From Ophiobolus disseminans (taxonomy: Eukaryota > Ascomycota > Dothideomycetes > Pleosporales > Phaeosphaeriaceae): a DNA stretch of 64,000 nucleotides. The stretch lies in assembly GCA_010093685.1 (NCBI GenBank), contig MU006224.1, positions 1,022,476 to 1,086,475 of the forward strand, given 5' to 3'. A model generated the notes under the pieces. It did not search any database. It had not been told where the DNA came from and saw only the letters and a program-made list of their open reading frames with translations. Positions 42,284-54,843 of the stretch are shown piece after piece. Position 1 is the stretch's first letter. Every line of letters starts with the position of its first letter. The position numbers and the translations under genes are program-made.

Positions 42284-44150
42284 TCAATCATCCGGGTACG
42301 CGTCGCGCACGTTACTCACAAAAAGACGATTTTCACTATCCCAACGCTTGAAGTGGCGGCCTGCGAGCCGGGTTAGAGCTTCTGAAGGTTGACTGCCAGC
42401 TGAGACTGGTTTGATATTCTCTTCAGCGACGTAACGGACAGACTTGTCGCAAACACTACATCATGTTAGCTTAACTTCGCCAACAGAAAAGCACAACTTA
42501 CAGCACATGGTAGAATGCCTGGTCCCTGCCGCTCGGCAATCGATCCACGTCCATATTCTGGATCCATTCCTCGCCCGCATCGCAGTTGATATCCCATCCC
42601 GTAACCACACCTTCATAACTGTATCGTTTGTGCTGGAACAACTGTCCGACTTTGAAACCGACGTTCATGGATTTTTCATCCCTACTGATAACCGATTTAC
42701 GCATCGAATCGACTTGGTGCATCGACTGCACGAACTGCAACAACCGCTGTCCCTCCGGCTGATTATAGAACATGGGAATGACGTACTTTTCAAGCAACGT
42801 AACGTCCCAAGGGAAGTGCGTCTGGAAGTGCTCAAGAAGGTACGGCAGGTATTGACGTCGCCGAGTTGTGGCATTCGAGGCATTAGCAGCGTCGTCAGAG
42901 GGCCCAAGTATGATCATGGACCAGATGGTCGCGTAGAAGGCGTTGTCCATGTCGGGATAGGTGTTGAACCAGGATGCTTGAATGCCACGAATGGTAGCCT
43001 CCGTCTGCCGGATGTTCTGGAACGAGTTCATGATGTTGCGCGCAGTACGTAACACCATCTCTCTGGTAGTAGTATCCGAGAGGAAGTGTTCGTGTTCAGC
43101 GCCTGGTACGCCCATGTCACGTAGAGTCCGCTGGAGGTCGCCTCGCTGCACTTCGGTGGACGAGCGGAATGGGTCGAGGTACATATAGTCGCGCACGGTG
43201 GTGCTGGTAGGCTTGTATTCGCCATCGAGATTGTAATTCGGCGGTGCATATACGAGTGTATAGACATGGAAGAGGAAGCCACACGGGCGAGCATCGAGCC
43301 CTACACGTCGGGCCAGTGCGCAATAAATTGCGACCGAGATGAGGGGAAGCGAGTGGTGGGTCTCGGAGCTGAGAACGAGGCCAATGAAGGAATTGCCTAG
43401 AGCACGATAGGATGTGTCTGGTACGCCCTCGAAGCCACGGTCGCGTAAAAAGGTGGCCAGTGTCGATGCCTTCAACCGTGAGCTCAGGTCGCGGAAACCT
43501 ACATATTCTTCCAGCACGTCCGATGCGAGCGCATCGAGCTCCTCTTCAATGACGCTTGTATCTACGTCTTCACCCCCGCGTGCAAACACATCGTAAGCGC
43601 CGAGTGCTCTCTCAAGTGGCACATTATCCTCTTCGGACAAGTCCTTCCAGACGTTGATGGCAATCTCACGGTGTATCCGCTCCAGGACCGCATTCGCGTA
43701 GTATCGCCTCGCCAAGACGTCTTCGGCATCATTTGGGCATTCCGACTCCTTCAATAGTGTCTCTTTCGCATCATACCCGAAGGCTGCAATCTCGTTGATA
43801 CACCTTATCCGCTTATGCTGTGTGCTCACGATGTGGTCCAACAACTCTCGCGTTCGTGCTCCGATCTTGGTCTTCTCAATGTACAGTCCACGCCAGTCAA
43901 CGTCCGACAATGGCCCAGTGAGCTTGGTGGCAATGTTGTGGCGCGAGTCCCAGGTTCGGAACTGTGTCTGGCAGAGGTGTCGCCATAGAATCGGCGATGC
44001 GGCCGTGAGCTGCTTGATGAGCTTGCTGGTTTGTGATACGGCTATCAGAGAGTGCGCGTCGAGGTTGAGGAAGATCCCCTCCAGGATCTCCGTGGGAAGT
44101 TTTGTGAAGGTTGATGTTGGCATTGTGGGGTTCGCTATTCGTAGGTTCAC
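42284..44150 (-). CDS. FBXO21-like F-box protein with YccV domain
   Basis: Two exons (44150-42502, 42455-42284) encode about 606 residues. The F-box is at about residues 16-60 (FTKLPTEILEGIFLNLDAHS). The centre (about 250-340) resembles the SirB1/transglutaminase-like domain (HHSLPLISVAIYCALARRVG, then LDARPCGFLFHVYTLVY). The C-terminus (about 520-600) is a YccV-like, hemimethylated-DNA-binding-type domain (VGFKVGQLFQHKRYSYEGVV) that continues across the intron into VCDKSVRYVAEENIKPVS and ends in FVSNVRDAYPDD. The order F-box, SirB1-like, YccV-like is that of animal FBXO21, an SCF ubiquitin-ligase subunit. The second exon of 57 codons is easily missed but completes the YccV domain. Substrates in fungi are unknown. 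Confidence 0.9.
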
Positions 44151-45017
44151 GGTGGACGGTGGAGTAGTGGAGAGCAGTCGGAGGTGAAGGACACGGCTAA
44201 GTTAATAATGGTGTCTCAAGTGTGCATGGCAGTGAGCCTATACCCCGAGGGCAATGTCGTCACGTTGAGCAACGGTGAATGATCGACGATGCGCTCATCC
44301 GCCCTCGCTTATCTAATCTGCATGCCTCGGCAGTCCGTAGCGAAACTCTACACCTTGAACTTCGAACCTCGAGAAAAGCAGATGTTCGATAACTCGTAGG
44401 ACAGTGGAAGGAAAACAAAGCTATAGTCCATTGAATTCGACCCCTGGAGCTTGACAATAGCATAGATTAGATTGCTGAGCGATACTTACCAATACTCACG
44501 AGATTGACACGCTATGCAACAGGCTAGCTTATAAGACCGACGGCCGTAAACCGTAAATACTTCAAGCTGCCGCTGCCTGCATGTTCCATGCTCTAGAGAC
44601 ATCTTCTGAGGCTGATGGCCGAATCTTGGTCATCTTGCTCACGATACCTCCAGCACATCTCTCAGCAACACCTCCCGGCAAGCCGCGGAAACCACTCTTT
44701 ATCGCGCACTCGACACCCAGATCTTGCCGTGAACAAAGCTCACAACGCAGACTCAATCCGACCGCCAAACCGATGGCTCCCAGGCTCACCGGACGGCCCA
44801 GAGTTGGTCCGGAGGGTCGGCGGACACTTCGCTGTTGATCTTGCCGATGCAGCCACAAGAGGCGCTAACTGACATCACTTCCGTTACCCGCCGCAGGGCC
44901 TTATGCTATGACGGTTAAGATGTGAATATCTCATCTTGTCGCTCGTTGCTCTCCTCCCCACCTACAACCTATTCATTCCTGTTATTTAGACATTCCTGTT
45001 ATTTAGACATCGCTACC
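44151..45017. other. Divergent promoter region
   Basis: Spacer between the starts of the FBXO21-like gene (minus) and the Sec14-like gene (plus). Overlapping short frames at 44562-44870 have no motif. A 17-bp tandem duplication lies just before the Sec14-like start. Confidence 0.5.
44974..45007 (+). repeat. Perfect 17-bp tandem duplication in 5' leader
   Basis: CATTCCTGTTATTTAGA occurs twice head to tail at 44974-44990 and 44991-45007, ending 10 bases before the ATG at 45018. The two copies are identical, which points to a recent duplication. It lies in the probable 5' untranslated leader or core promoter of the Sec14-like gene. Confidence 0.9.
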
Positions 45018-46871
45018 ATGGCAGACCTCCAAAGAGTAGAGTCGATGCAATATCCTGCGGGGCATCTTTCGCATCTCTCTGAGAATCAGCAAGAACAGCT
45101 CAACACGTTCAAGAAAATATGTCTGGACAAGGGCTACTATGCGCCGGCTGCTGGTGGAAAAGATGCCAGCCATGACGACGAGACCATGCTGTACGCTCAA
45201 GCACGAAGCTCATGGTGCGCATTTGCGGGGCACTGACTGCTTACAGGCGCTACCTGCGCGCACGCCGTTTTGTACCCCAAGAAGCCTACAAGCAGTTCAA
45301 AGACACCGAGGACTGGCGGAAAGAGAACAAGCTGGACCAGATCTTTGAGACTATTGAGGTCGAGGAGTTTGAGCAGACGCGCCGTTTGGTATGGATTATG
45401 CTTACCTACGAGGTGTCGATCTAACGGCCTTGATTAGTACCCACAATGGCTCGGACGACGCGACAAGCGCGGCATTCCGCTCTTCCTTTTCGAAGTCGCA
45501 CCGCTGAATACCAAGAACATCTCGGCATACGAGAAGAATCTTGCCAAATCGAAAACCGTGGTATCCAATGTCCTGACGAAGAACGTACGCTTGTTCGCAC
45601 TATATGAGTCTCTGACCAGATTCGTGACACCCATGTGCTCCATGGTTCCTCGAAACCACCCCGAGACCCCGATATCACAGAGCAATAACATCGTGGACAT
45701 CAGCGGAGTTGGCCTGAAACAGTTTTGGAATCTGAAGAATCATATGCAGGATGCTTCTGTCCTGGCAACGGCGCATTACCCGGAGACATTGGACAGGATC
45801 TTCGTGCGTTCATCCTCAGAAGGACTTTTGTGCTCAAAGGCTAACATACCACAGATCGTCGGAGCACCAGGCTTTTTCCCTACCGTTTGGGGCTGGGTCA
45901 AGCGCTGGTTTGATCCTATCACCGTCTCCAAGATCTTCATCCTCTCCCCCGCAAACGTGTACCAGACGCTGTCCCAATATATTGATCACGAGAACATCCC
46001 TAAGAAGTACGGCGGTGGATTAGACTTCGAGTTCGGCTCCATGCCCAACATCGAACCGGCGATAGACCAACAACTAAAGTGGCAGAATCCGCATACGCAG
46101 AACGGCAAAAATACACTTCCCATCGGGCCAATACGGTGGGAAGAGGGCTCAAATGGAGAGATGCAGGCATGGGGTGTCGGTAGTGAGAATGGTAAGCCTC
46201 GGCGGACACTAGTATTCACGATTCCAAACCCCACGGGATGGAAATTGAAGCCGCAACTCAATACACCTGCATTCGAAAAGGGCGATCCCTTTACAACTGT
46301 GGGCTCAGCAACACACCCGCCCGACACCGAGGAAGACTATGACGATGCGCCACCACCTTCAGACACTTCATCCGCTTCTGCCACGCCACCCCCCGCTCCT
46401 TCTACTACTGCAGCGCAATCAGACCTACCTATCCGTCAAGGTACATCAGACACACGATACGAGCAGCAAGGTCATACACACGCGTCTGGGCAGCTCGCAG
46501 AAGGCACACCTCATGCCGCTGTCAATGACCACGGACACGGTGATAAGACAGTCACCATGGAACCCAACACCATCGGCCAGGCGCCGAAGGAGATCCCGCT
46601 TCCAGAGCCCGAACAACCTGCCGCCCTCAGCTACCTCGACCAAGCGAAACAAGCCGCTGCATCAGCATCAGCGACTGTTACGTCGACTGTAGGTTCAGTA
46701 GCAGGTACGGTGGTGGGCGCTGTAAGTGGAAGCAAGGAGGCAGAGCAGAAGGTCGAGGAGCCCGCGCGAACGAAGAGCCCGGCAGAGAAAGAGTTGGACA
46801 ACAAGATCGACGCGACCCACGATAAGAATGTCGAGGCATTCCTGAGGCAGCAGAACTTCAGCAAACAGTGA
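45018..46871 (+). CDS. Sec14-like CRAL-TRIO lipid-binding protein
   Basis: Four exons (45018-45190, 45247-45388, 45438-45803, 45855-46871) encode about 565 residues. The CRAL-TRIO N-terminal part includes RYLRARRFVPQEAYKQF (about 58-74). The lipid-binding domain follows, with YPQWLGRRDKRGIPLFLFEV, YPETLDRIF joined to IVGAPGFFPTVWGWVKRWF, then FDPITVSKIFIL. The tail (about 420-565) is disordered and Pro/Ser/Thr/Ala-rich, with a short helix at the very end (LDNKIDATHDKNVEAFLRQQ). Sec14-type proteins carry phosphatidylinositol and other lipids between membranes and help Golgi traffic. The last intron (51 nt, 45804-45854) has no stop and keeps the frame, so it looks like coding sequence; removing it restores the conserved RIF-IVGAP join. 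Confidence 0.92.
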
Positions 46872-47608
46872 AAAGTCGGACACGTCGCGTAGTTATTGGA
46901 CCGAACTTGTCGTGGAGGTTTTGCATATTCCCCAGTGCCGCAGAGTACCCCTTACAATAATATCATTCCTATGACACACGCCGCTCAGTCAAGTAACTCT
47001 ACCTTTGTGAACTAATACGGAAGGCGACAGTCTTTGGGGAAGTCGAATTCCGGGTATATCGCACCCTCGCAATATCCCACACGCTGGTGGCAAGGGTACA
47101 TCGGTAAGACACATGGACGCAATATCGAATCCTGCACATCGCTATTTCGCTTGATCGCAGTTGTGAAAAGGAGCAGTGCGCGATGCAAGCTACCAACTGC
47201 GAAGCGAGGAGCCGACGTTGTCGTGGGTGTTTAGGAAGATTGACAGCGTATGGTGCGATCTGAAGACTACAACAGGATGAAGATCTTTCTCTCGAAGTTC
47301 AATTGGCGTTTGCATCACTATAGGCTGCTTGTTTACTACAAGCAGTTAATTCTTAGAAGGCAACTGATTACTACAGGCAGCTCGAACCTAGCTTCCCATT
47401 CCGCAGCATCCCACAAGCTTACGCCCTTCGGCCCCCAATAACCTTGTGTAACAGTCCCCATCTCAGTCTCGTGTCACAACCAGACCGCAGCATGGCGTCC
47501 CGTCTAGTCCCGAGCCACCGTCCTCGCCGACGTGCAGGTAACACGCGGTGTCGTGCTGCGTGGCACAAGCTGCCTGCCGCCGGTCGCAACGCGCTACCCA
47601 CTCGTCTC
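46872..47608. other. Intergenic, convergent 3' ends
   Basis: Spacer between the ends of the Sec14-like and F-box genes, which converge. Nothing recognisable is seen. Short plus-strand frames at 47444-47761 overlap the F-box gene end and are shadows. Confidence 0.5.
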
Positions 47609-49123
47609 CTACATATACCACGACGGAAAGATCCCCTGCCTCAACGCCGGCACATCAGTAACCTCCACATCATCCGCCAGCTCCCTCAACCGCGCCGGGA
47701 CGTTCTCCCACTCGCTTGCCACGAAGCGGTAAGGCGTCGTGATCCTGAAGTACACCCATGAATCCAGATTCTCCACTCTGCCGCTGTGAAACCACCGATC
47801 AAGGTCCGAGGGGTGGATGTCGAATTCGTCTACGAAGGCTGTGGAGGGAAAGCGGATGCGCATGTCGTTTTCGACTAGTTGGTTTAATTCGATGTGTTTG
47901 AGGGCTGGGAAGGTGGAGAGGTGGAGGATGAGGTTGCGGCATGGGTTGGGTGTGCCTTCTAGGATGCAGTTCGAGAGAGTGAGGGATTGGAGTGTGTGTT
48001 TGTGGCTTGTAAGTAGATGGTCCGGCTGAAATAGGTTCAGATATGCGCCGTCAAGGTGCACTTCCTCAAGGTTACTGGCGGGATGCGTGAGTCTCGTCAA
48101 GTTGTTCAAGATATCTCTCTTTGGCGACATGGGATCGAAACGAATCCCCACCTTTTTCAGTACTGGGAGCATACGCAGAAAGTTACTCAGCAATCCATGC
48201 GTCGATAGATTTTCATAGTTGTCCCGGGTGCAGAAGAGGTCCACGCTCTCAAGCGACTCTAGACGTTGCACATGCCTCGGCGGGAGATAGAACGCGTCTT
48301 CAGCGGCACCGCAGCTCGAGCCATTCGTAGTGAGCGCCTTGAGTTCTACGCGCGAAATTGCAATCGCGCTGAGTACACACGTAAGTAACGCCGTCGTCGA
48401 GCCGGGAATGCGTGGATCGTCTTCCCTGAAATTGTATCTGATGGTCGCAGTCGGCGCTACCCTTTGAACATTGATTGTGTGTAGATTTGGAAATCTATCA
48501 AGGGCCTCTGAGAGCAAGCGAATGCCTGTCCCGCTCATTTCCAGAAACTGTATGCATGTTGTAAGTAGACAAGATGGCAGAGAAACGCATATATGGCTTA
48601 CCGTTTGCTCGCGAGAATCCTCGTCTATGGCCGCTTTCTTTGCGATGATTTCGTGTCTGATAGATGCATTTGCTGGAAGGTCCATACAACGAACCAAGTA
48701 CTCATATTGACCTACAGACGTATCTGCCTGCTTGATATTCCAGGTCTGCAGCGACTGACTCCATTCGGGATGGTCGGCCCATTCCGCGAGATCTTCGAGG
48801 CCTTTCTTAGTAAAAAGGATTGTCCGTGAAGAGCAGCGCAAGCGGAGCCAGATCTTGTGTACATGGGAGTTGATCGTCCGGGATGTCAGGCGGAAAATGC
48901 TCAAGGCTTTGGGCTGAACCTGGTCGCCACCTCCGAGGGACGATGGATATGTTAGGTTAAGGGCGATTTGCTCAACAATCTCAGTGGGCAGGCGTTCGAG
49001 CTGGGCGTTCGTGTGATTCTGTGAAAATTAATGAGATTCCATACAATACCTCAGGGTGTTTGGAGGACTTACTTGTGGTCTTGCTGAGACATTGTCGCTG
49101 TCCCGCTGGCGTTGCTGTGCCAT
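47609..49123 (-). CDS. F-box protein with leucine-rich segments
   Basis: Three exons (49123-49073, 49018-48602, 48547-47609) encode about 468 residues. Exon 1 gives MAQQRQRDSDNVSARPQ. Exon 2 opens with the F-box, AQLERLPTEIVEQIALNLTY. The second intron (54 nt, 48548-48601) is in frame and has no stop, so a naive reading would keep it. GTAAGC and ACAG ends and the normal continuation into FLEMSGTGIRLL show it is an intron. The body has irregular leucine-rich stretches (FPNLHTINVQR, RLESLESVDLF, LEEVHLDGAYLNLF, HTLQSLTLSNCIL), as in fungal F-box/LRR-like proteins. It is probably a substrate receptor of an SCF ubiquitin ligase; the target is unknown. Confidence 0.82.
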
Positions 49124-49647
49124 GTGATCAGTGTAAAACTTAAACATGATACTGAACCAGAGAGACAAGAGTATGCTCTGAACGACTTCGCCGTGAGAGG
49201 CACAGTATTGGAAGTGCCACGGAGGTGGCCTTACATGTGACGTAGCGCACCACAGATATAAGCTTATTAGCTGCAGCATAACCTTGCAAGATAGCGCGAC
49301 AGCTGCCTAATGTTCTGGGGAAATTGGCGGAGCTCACAAATGTTTGGACATGGGACTGTTGAGCTTCACAAGTGCATTCACTTGATTCAACGCTGACATG
49401 TTCAGGTCTTGGAACTCCCGATTTTGTTCTGGCAACAGTCCTCACAGAACACAAACACTATGCATCAGGAAGGACACCAGCGATAACTGGCTCCGGGTAT
49501 AACATTCAACTACAAGGCATATTCCACCACACTCAATGTAGCGTCGTAGCTTTACATTACAGACCATCCACCATCCACCACCATCGTCGCACATAACCAC
49601 CTAACATATCACATATTCGACCGTTGTATACCGTCAAAGCGAGGAGC
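49124..49647. other. Intergenic, no supported gene
   Basis: Holds the promoter of the F-box gene and the 3' end of the sugar-transporter gene. A short CCATCCACCATCCACCACCATC run lies near 49563. No other structure is seen. Confidence 0.5.
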
Positions 49648-51449
49648 TTAGACGGCAGTCTCGTGCTTGGCAGAGACGTTCTGGAGAGGAATCTCGATGT
49701 GCTTCTCGCCAAGGTTCATCTCAGCAGCAAAGGTGGAGTGGGGCTTCCACTTGCGCGAGGTGCGGGGAGTAGTCTCCTCAAGCATCTTGTCGACCTGCTC
49801 GAGGGTGAGGCCCTTAGTCTCAGGAACGAAGAAGTAGGCGAAAGCGACTGTAACATATTAGTGTTCTGCTAAGAGGCGTGTGGGGAAGGATACAACTTAC
49901 AGGAGATGCAGCAAAGACCACCCCACATGAAGAAGACGTTGGATCCGAGCCTGGCACCATCCGCGCGGTCTGCAACAAGGTAGGGAGTGATGACAGCGAT
50001 GATGCAGTTCCAGAACCAGTTAGAGGCTGTGGACAGACCAACACCGCGCGAACGAATGGTCAGAGGGAAGATCTCGCCAATTACAATCCAGGCAGCGGGA
50101 CCCCAGGTGGTGGCGAACACGGAGATGTTCAGGCAAATAAAAGCAATCATGGCGCGGGTGGCATTGGCGTTGGTGGGTTGACCTTCAACCTTCTTACCGG
50201 CAGTGGCGCCGATGATACCAACGATGAACTGCATGATGACCATACCAGCGGCACCGTAGATCAGAATGGAACGGCGTCCAAGTTTTTCAACCATGACGAA
50301 CGATGCGGGTGTCGAGAGCACGTTGACAAGGGTGGTGACAAGACCGATCAGGAACGGGTTGCTGATCGTGCCAAGCTGCTCGAAGAAGACGGGGCCAAAG
50401 TAGAAGATGAAGTTGATACCGGTCAACTGCTGCATCATCTGAATGACAATACCGAGGAAAGAGCGGCGGGCGTTGGAGGCAGGGTTTGACATACTGCCGG
50501 AGAAGCAGGACGCCCATGAACCAAGATAGCTGGTCTGGGGAACAACAGACATCTCATATTCGTGGTTGGCAATAATCTCGGCAAGCTCGTCCTGGATGTA
50601 TTCAGAGTCAAGAGGCTGGCCACGGACGCGACCGAGAGCGGCGGCGGCCTTGTCGAGCTGGCCCTTCTTGACGTAGTAACGCGGGGACTCTGGGAGAAGA
50701 GCAAGACCGGTGGCGAGAATGATAGCCCATAGAAACTGGACGGCAATTGGGATGCGGTAGGATCCAGTGTCCCGACGGTCATGAGTACCATAGACGACGC
50801 AGTTGGCAAGCAAGATACCGATGGTGATACAGAATTGGTAACCTATGTCGAATTAGTACACACTCAGGGCACACTGTACAGAAGTGTACTTACCAGCAAC
50901 AACCGCACCACGAACCTTCTTGGGGGCAATCTCGGACATGTAGAGAATGACAATAGCCGAGATGAAACCAACACCAAAACCAGCGATGAGACGACCAGCA
51001 ACCATGACGCCGAGACCTGTGGAGGCGACCTCGAGGATACCACCGATGCAGAAGATACCGCAACCGATGATGATAGTGAGACGACGACCAATGAAGTCCG
51101 CAAGGTCACCAGCAATGATGGCGCCAAAGAAGGTACCAGCAGACAGGATAGCCGTGGTCAGGGACTGGTTCATTGGCGAGACGGAGAACTTTTCCTTGCG
51201 GTAGGCCACAATTTCGTCGCTCTTAGGGGCGGAGTTTGGGAAAACGATGTCGGGGTATTCATAGCCCGTATACTGTTTGATAAAATAATCCATATTCAGG
51301 ACTCCCCCCATCCATCCCGTGTCATATCCGAAAAAAATACCACCAAATGCTGCAAAAGCAACAATCAGATAGGCTCGAACAGTGACGGGGGCTTCGACGC
51401 GGTTGACATCAGTCGTGCCGGAGACGGGCATGACACCACCGCCAGGCAT
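49648..51449 (-). CDS. MFS sugar transporter
   Basis: Three exons (51449-50894, 50842-49901, 49847-49648) encode about 565 residues with the 12-helix pattern of the sugar porter family. Signature motifs are FGGIFFGYDTG in helix 1, FIGRR after helix 2, GRLIAGFGVGF, PESPRYYVKKG at the end of the first half, QQLTGINFIFYFGP in helix 7, LGRRSILIYGA, and PETKGLTLEQVDKML before the C-terminal tail. These are the signatures of hexose or related sugar permeases at the plasma membrane, driven by facilitated diffusion or proton symport. The exact sugar cannot be read from the sequence. Introns fall at GVRGAVVAG and before FAFAYFFVPE. A TATA-like ATTAAAAG lies about 145 bases before the start. Confidence 0.93.
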
Positions 51450-51681
51450 CTTGAGTGTAGGGTTGCTGTGAGGCTGCTTGAAAAGAGGTAGGGATTTGAT
51501 GAGGCTCTTCGTTCAAGAAGAGGAGTCCCGCGCAGCGATGCTAGGGGAGTGAGCTGGGGATGGCTTCTAACAATGCGGTGGGCGATCCCATGCTTTTAAT
51601 ATCGGGTCCTAACAGCGGTGATACAGCAGCAGGGCGCGTGTGTGTGGCTTCTCGTAAATGGGTACCGTAACATTGCTCATC

Positions 51682-51704
51682 TTAGCCTTAGCCTAAGCCT
51701 AATC
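51682..51704. repeat. TTAGCC-like hexamer run
   Basis: TTAGCC, TTAGCC, TAAGCC, TAATCC follow each other with small changes upstream of the sugar-transporter gene. The run resembles degenerate telomere-type hexamers (TTAGGG/CCCTAA) but is short and imperfect. Confidence 0.4.
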
Positions 51705-54532
51705 CAGAGTCTACTCCGCATTTCCCACTTCCAGAAGGATTGAGTGCTCCCATGGGTCGGTTGTCGCGAACCGTCCCTGGTGGGATCATCGTTGTCACAT
51801 CTGCGCATGCGGCTGGCACGCGGCTGAGACTGTCACCCTCTCGATCGCTCCATGGTGTCGTAGCTTAACCCCTTGTGTTTATTGTAAGCATACCTCAAGG
51901 TTGCCGTGCATACTTACCGCTATACGAGTCCGGGTATGTAACTGGATTGGGCGAAGCAACAGATGGTCTGGGATACGATGCTGGGGGAGGCGTGAAACCT
52001 GGGGAGCTTGGCTTGTTCAAGCTACAGCCGAAGCCAACCTGGCTGCGCTCGGGCTGGCGAGACCTGCAGATTCTTCGTTGATCATCCTAGTCATATTCCG
52101 AGGGTGGTCAAATTGTGGTCAAATCAGAGGAAGATTGCACTCGTGTGTGTTGGCGCTAAGGAACGCCCACCCGGCGAATGCTCCCTGGTGCGCCGTTTCT
52201 TTGGAGGGCGTACGCCGAGCTAGTCCTCCCGCACACATCACGCTGACTGACAAGCAGCAACGGGAACACATGACTGAGGAGATATTTGTCGAGCTTGGAC
52301 CTGGTGATGGTCAAGGTTCGATGCTGTCGTGTATGCCGAAGCCACATTGCACCGGTGTGCTGTAAGATCCCGCGTCGTTGTTCTTTGTTTCAACGTGCAG
52401 GCCTGATTATGAAGGAACGGATCGTTTATTTCCAACGTGATCGGATTGCAGCATTACACTGGTCCATGTACCTCTCTGCATGTCGTTGTTCGACCCTCGG
52501 AGCAGGCCATCAACTGTTGCCCCATGCACCTGGTCATCTGTATGCATAAGTGGTGAATACAAGGCATCTCCAAGTTGGCGGAGGGGTACTTCAATGTGGA
52601 GAGCTTCCCTGATTCGTCCATCTGCTGAAGCGCCAGGGTTCTTGATGCTGACGGGACCAGAGTCCCTGATGAACATGCACACATGGTTGTCCCGCGACAG
52701 CCCAACGACCAAAGACGAATCTTTTGCCGGGTCTCTAGGCGTAAGGGCCAGAAGATCTAAATGAGCAGAAGTCATATTTGTTGCCTCCTGTTCGTTACAC
52801 CAGAACTCGATGTTGCCGCCTTGACCATCACACCTTGAAGAGGATTCAGCCGAACGAATTGTGGTGTCCATAAGCATGGTGGCGGCATTGGCATTGTTGT
52901 GACCTTTCCTTTTTGCTAGCCACAGCCGTGCGGCGTTTCTGGAGAACCTTGCTGCCAGGACTCCAATCGGTGACTGCACGAGATCGCGGAGCGACAGTTG
53001 ACGAGTAAGCTGAAAGAAGGACGACTTTCACATGCGTGTGACCAGACGCCTTTGAAATCTGTTTTTGGAGTAGCACCCTGCGCAATACTACTTTGCGACG
53101 CCATCAGCAGACAAGTCACCAAACGGTGGAGCAGAACGCGCTGCAGGCCGCTCGTGTCATGCGCGACTGTTGCATCTGCCGTCTGTCGCTTCCGCGGATC
53201 GCAGCGTTCTACATCGAAGGTTCAATGTTGCCGTGCAAGGCCGAACGGGCTAGCGAAAACATTTGGGTTTAACGCGGGTCAATTTGTTGCGTCGGTCAAA
53301 CGCATTGCAATACAACCCGATGCGATCTCGGACCGTGAGGTGCAGGAGCGTTGGAGGGAAAACATAACGTCCCGTTATGCACTCATACTGTGCTGAGCCC
53401 TCCCGGACCGACACCGACAGTGTGTGTTAACTTGCGGCTTCCAGTCTCTTTGGGGACCACGGCAAGGTCGTCTGGCGCTCAAGCTGTTATGCAGTCAAAG
53501 CACACTTCCTCCGAGGATGCGCTGCCGCATCCTTCAAGATTAAGGTTCCAGACACCTGCCACGCATCCACTTGGATCGCAAATGGCGAAAGCTTTTCGAC
53601 AACGGTTGTGCGTAGCAGCGACATTCTTTCGTTACACGGTCCGACACCTGAAATGCAGGACCGCAACGCCCATCGCTTAAATGCAAAAGGCGGCCATGTT
53701 GCTGATCCTGGGGACTAGAAGACCCGTGGGGGAATGTCACCAGCTCATCACTGCTTCACATCCTAATCTGACCAGAGCAGATGCGTTATGCGACTTCGCA
53801 ACGGTGCGGCGTTGTGCTCAGGAGAGGGGTCGAAACGCTGGGTCTCGAACAAGAGGTTCCATTTTTTGTACTCCACTTGTTCGCTCCGCGATACCTCCAC
53901 GTCGGGGAATCTCTGGGTGACACGAGTCAACACAAGGTGTGTTCTCGTCCAACGCTTAATCATAGTCGTTCGAGCCACGCGATGCCCCACATCGCGGGTG
54001 ACACCACGATGCTCGCCCATGGGCGCGGTTTCGGTATCCGGGCTTCCTGGACTTCGGAAGGGCTATCTTTAGCCCGAATTGGTCAGAAATGGGAGAAACT
54101 CTAAAAGGTCGGCAGCGCGGCAGACAAACCATCGCGCGTGTTGTTGGCAGTAGATCGTGAGCGATTGAGTCAGCTACAAGATTTGAATCTAGAATTGATA
54201 GCGGTAAAGGCAGGGCGGATTGTGTTCGTCGCCGCTCTCTCGGACTCCAAACCTGTTGACGTGTCTCGGCTGTCCCTTGCACAGATCAGACAGTATCCAC
54301 ATAAAGAGAGTCAAGTCCAGCTGCAGTATGAAGTGAAGTCTCGATGACGTTATTGGTGTTCTGGATGTTGGAGGCACAAACAAGGTCGAGTTGAGGTCGG
54401 TCTCAGTGTGGAGAGACGAGTAGTGAGACGCATGTGGTGAGGTTGAAATATACATTTGGCCACGACATCATTACGCCATTGGCCTACCTATTTAAGGGTC
54501 CAAGAAGGCGCGACCGTTGTAATGGAAAGTGC

Positions 54533-54556
54533 ATGTCACGATGTCACGATGTCACG
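54533..54556. repeat. Triple ATGTCACG octamer
   Basis: ATGTCACG is repeated three times head to tail and ends in CACGTG, an E-box-type site. It lies about 290 bases before the start of the first tandem small membrane-protein gene, downstream of a TATTTAAGG element near 54489. A regulatory role is possible. Confidence 0.55.
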
Positions 54557-54843
54557 TGCGTAGTTCAACTTCCAAGGTTGCGGGGTAACGACTTTGGAAC
54601 AGCCCGCAATTTCGCAAGACCAGTAATTATATTGTATGATGACGCAGATTCGCATAGTGAACAACGACCTCAATCGTAAATCCGTATCTGTGTATTGTGA
54701 AATGAGAGAGGCAATAACCTCGGGTCACATCCCGCCATGAGACATGAAGCTAGGTACCCCTTAGGCAGCAACATAACCTTTAGCTCAGTCATGCGTGCGG
54801 CACAGCACAACATCCCACCACCTACTTATCTCAATCCACAGTG

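Larger units (their letters stand above)
51450..54843. other. Gene-poor 3.4-kb region
   Basis: No convincing gene is seen. The longest frame (52407-52979, minus) is about 190 codons but opens with GTG and has no motif, and a frame of this length is expected by chance about once in a window of this size. The plus-strand frames at 53781-54104 overlap each other in different frames. Short repeats occur at 51682-51704 and 54533-54556. No transposase-like motif is visible. Confidence 0.45.

Noticed and set aside
49878..51491. Two plus-strand frames of 203 and 236 codons
   Set aside because: Both are antisense to the sugar-transporter exons and have unnatural Asp/Thr/Gly-rich composition.
51682..51704. 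Telomere-like repeats indicating a chromosome end or fusion
   Set aside because: Only about four degenerate hexamers are present, with conserved genes on both sides; chance or a short satellite is more likely.
52407..52979. 190-codon minus-strand frame
   Set aside because: It opens with GTG, has no recognisable family, and a frame of this length is expected by chance about once in a window this size.
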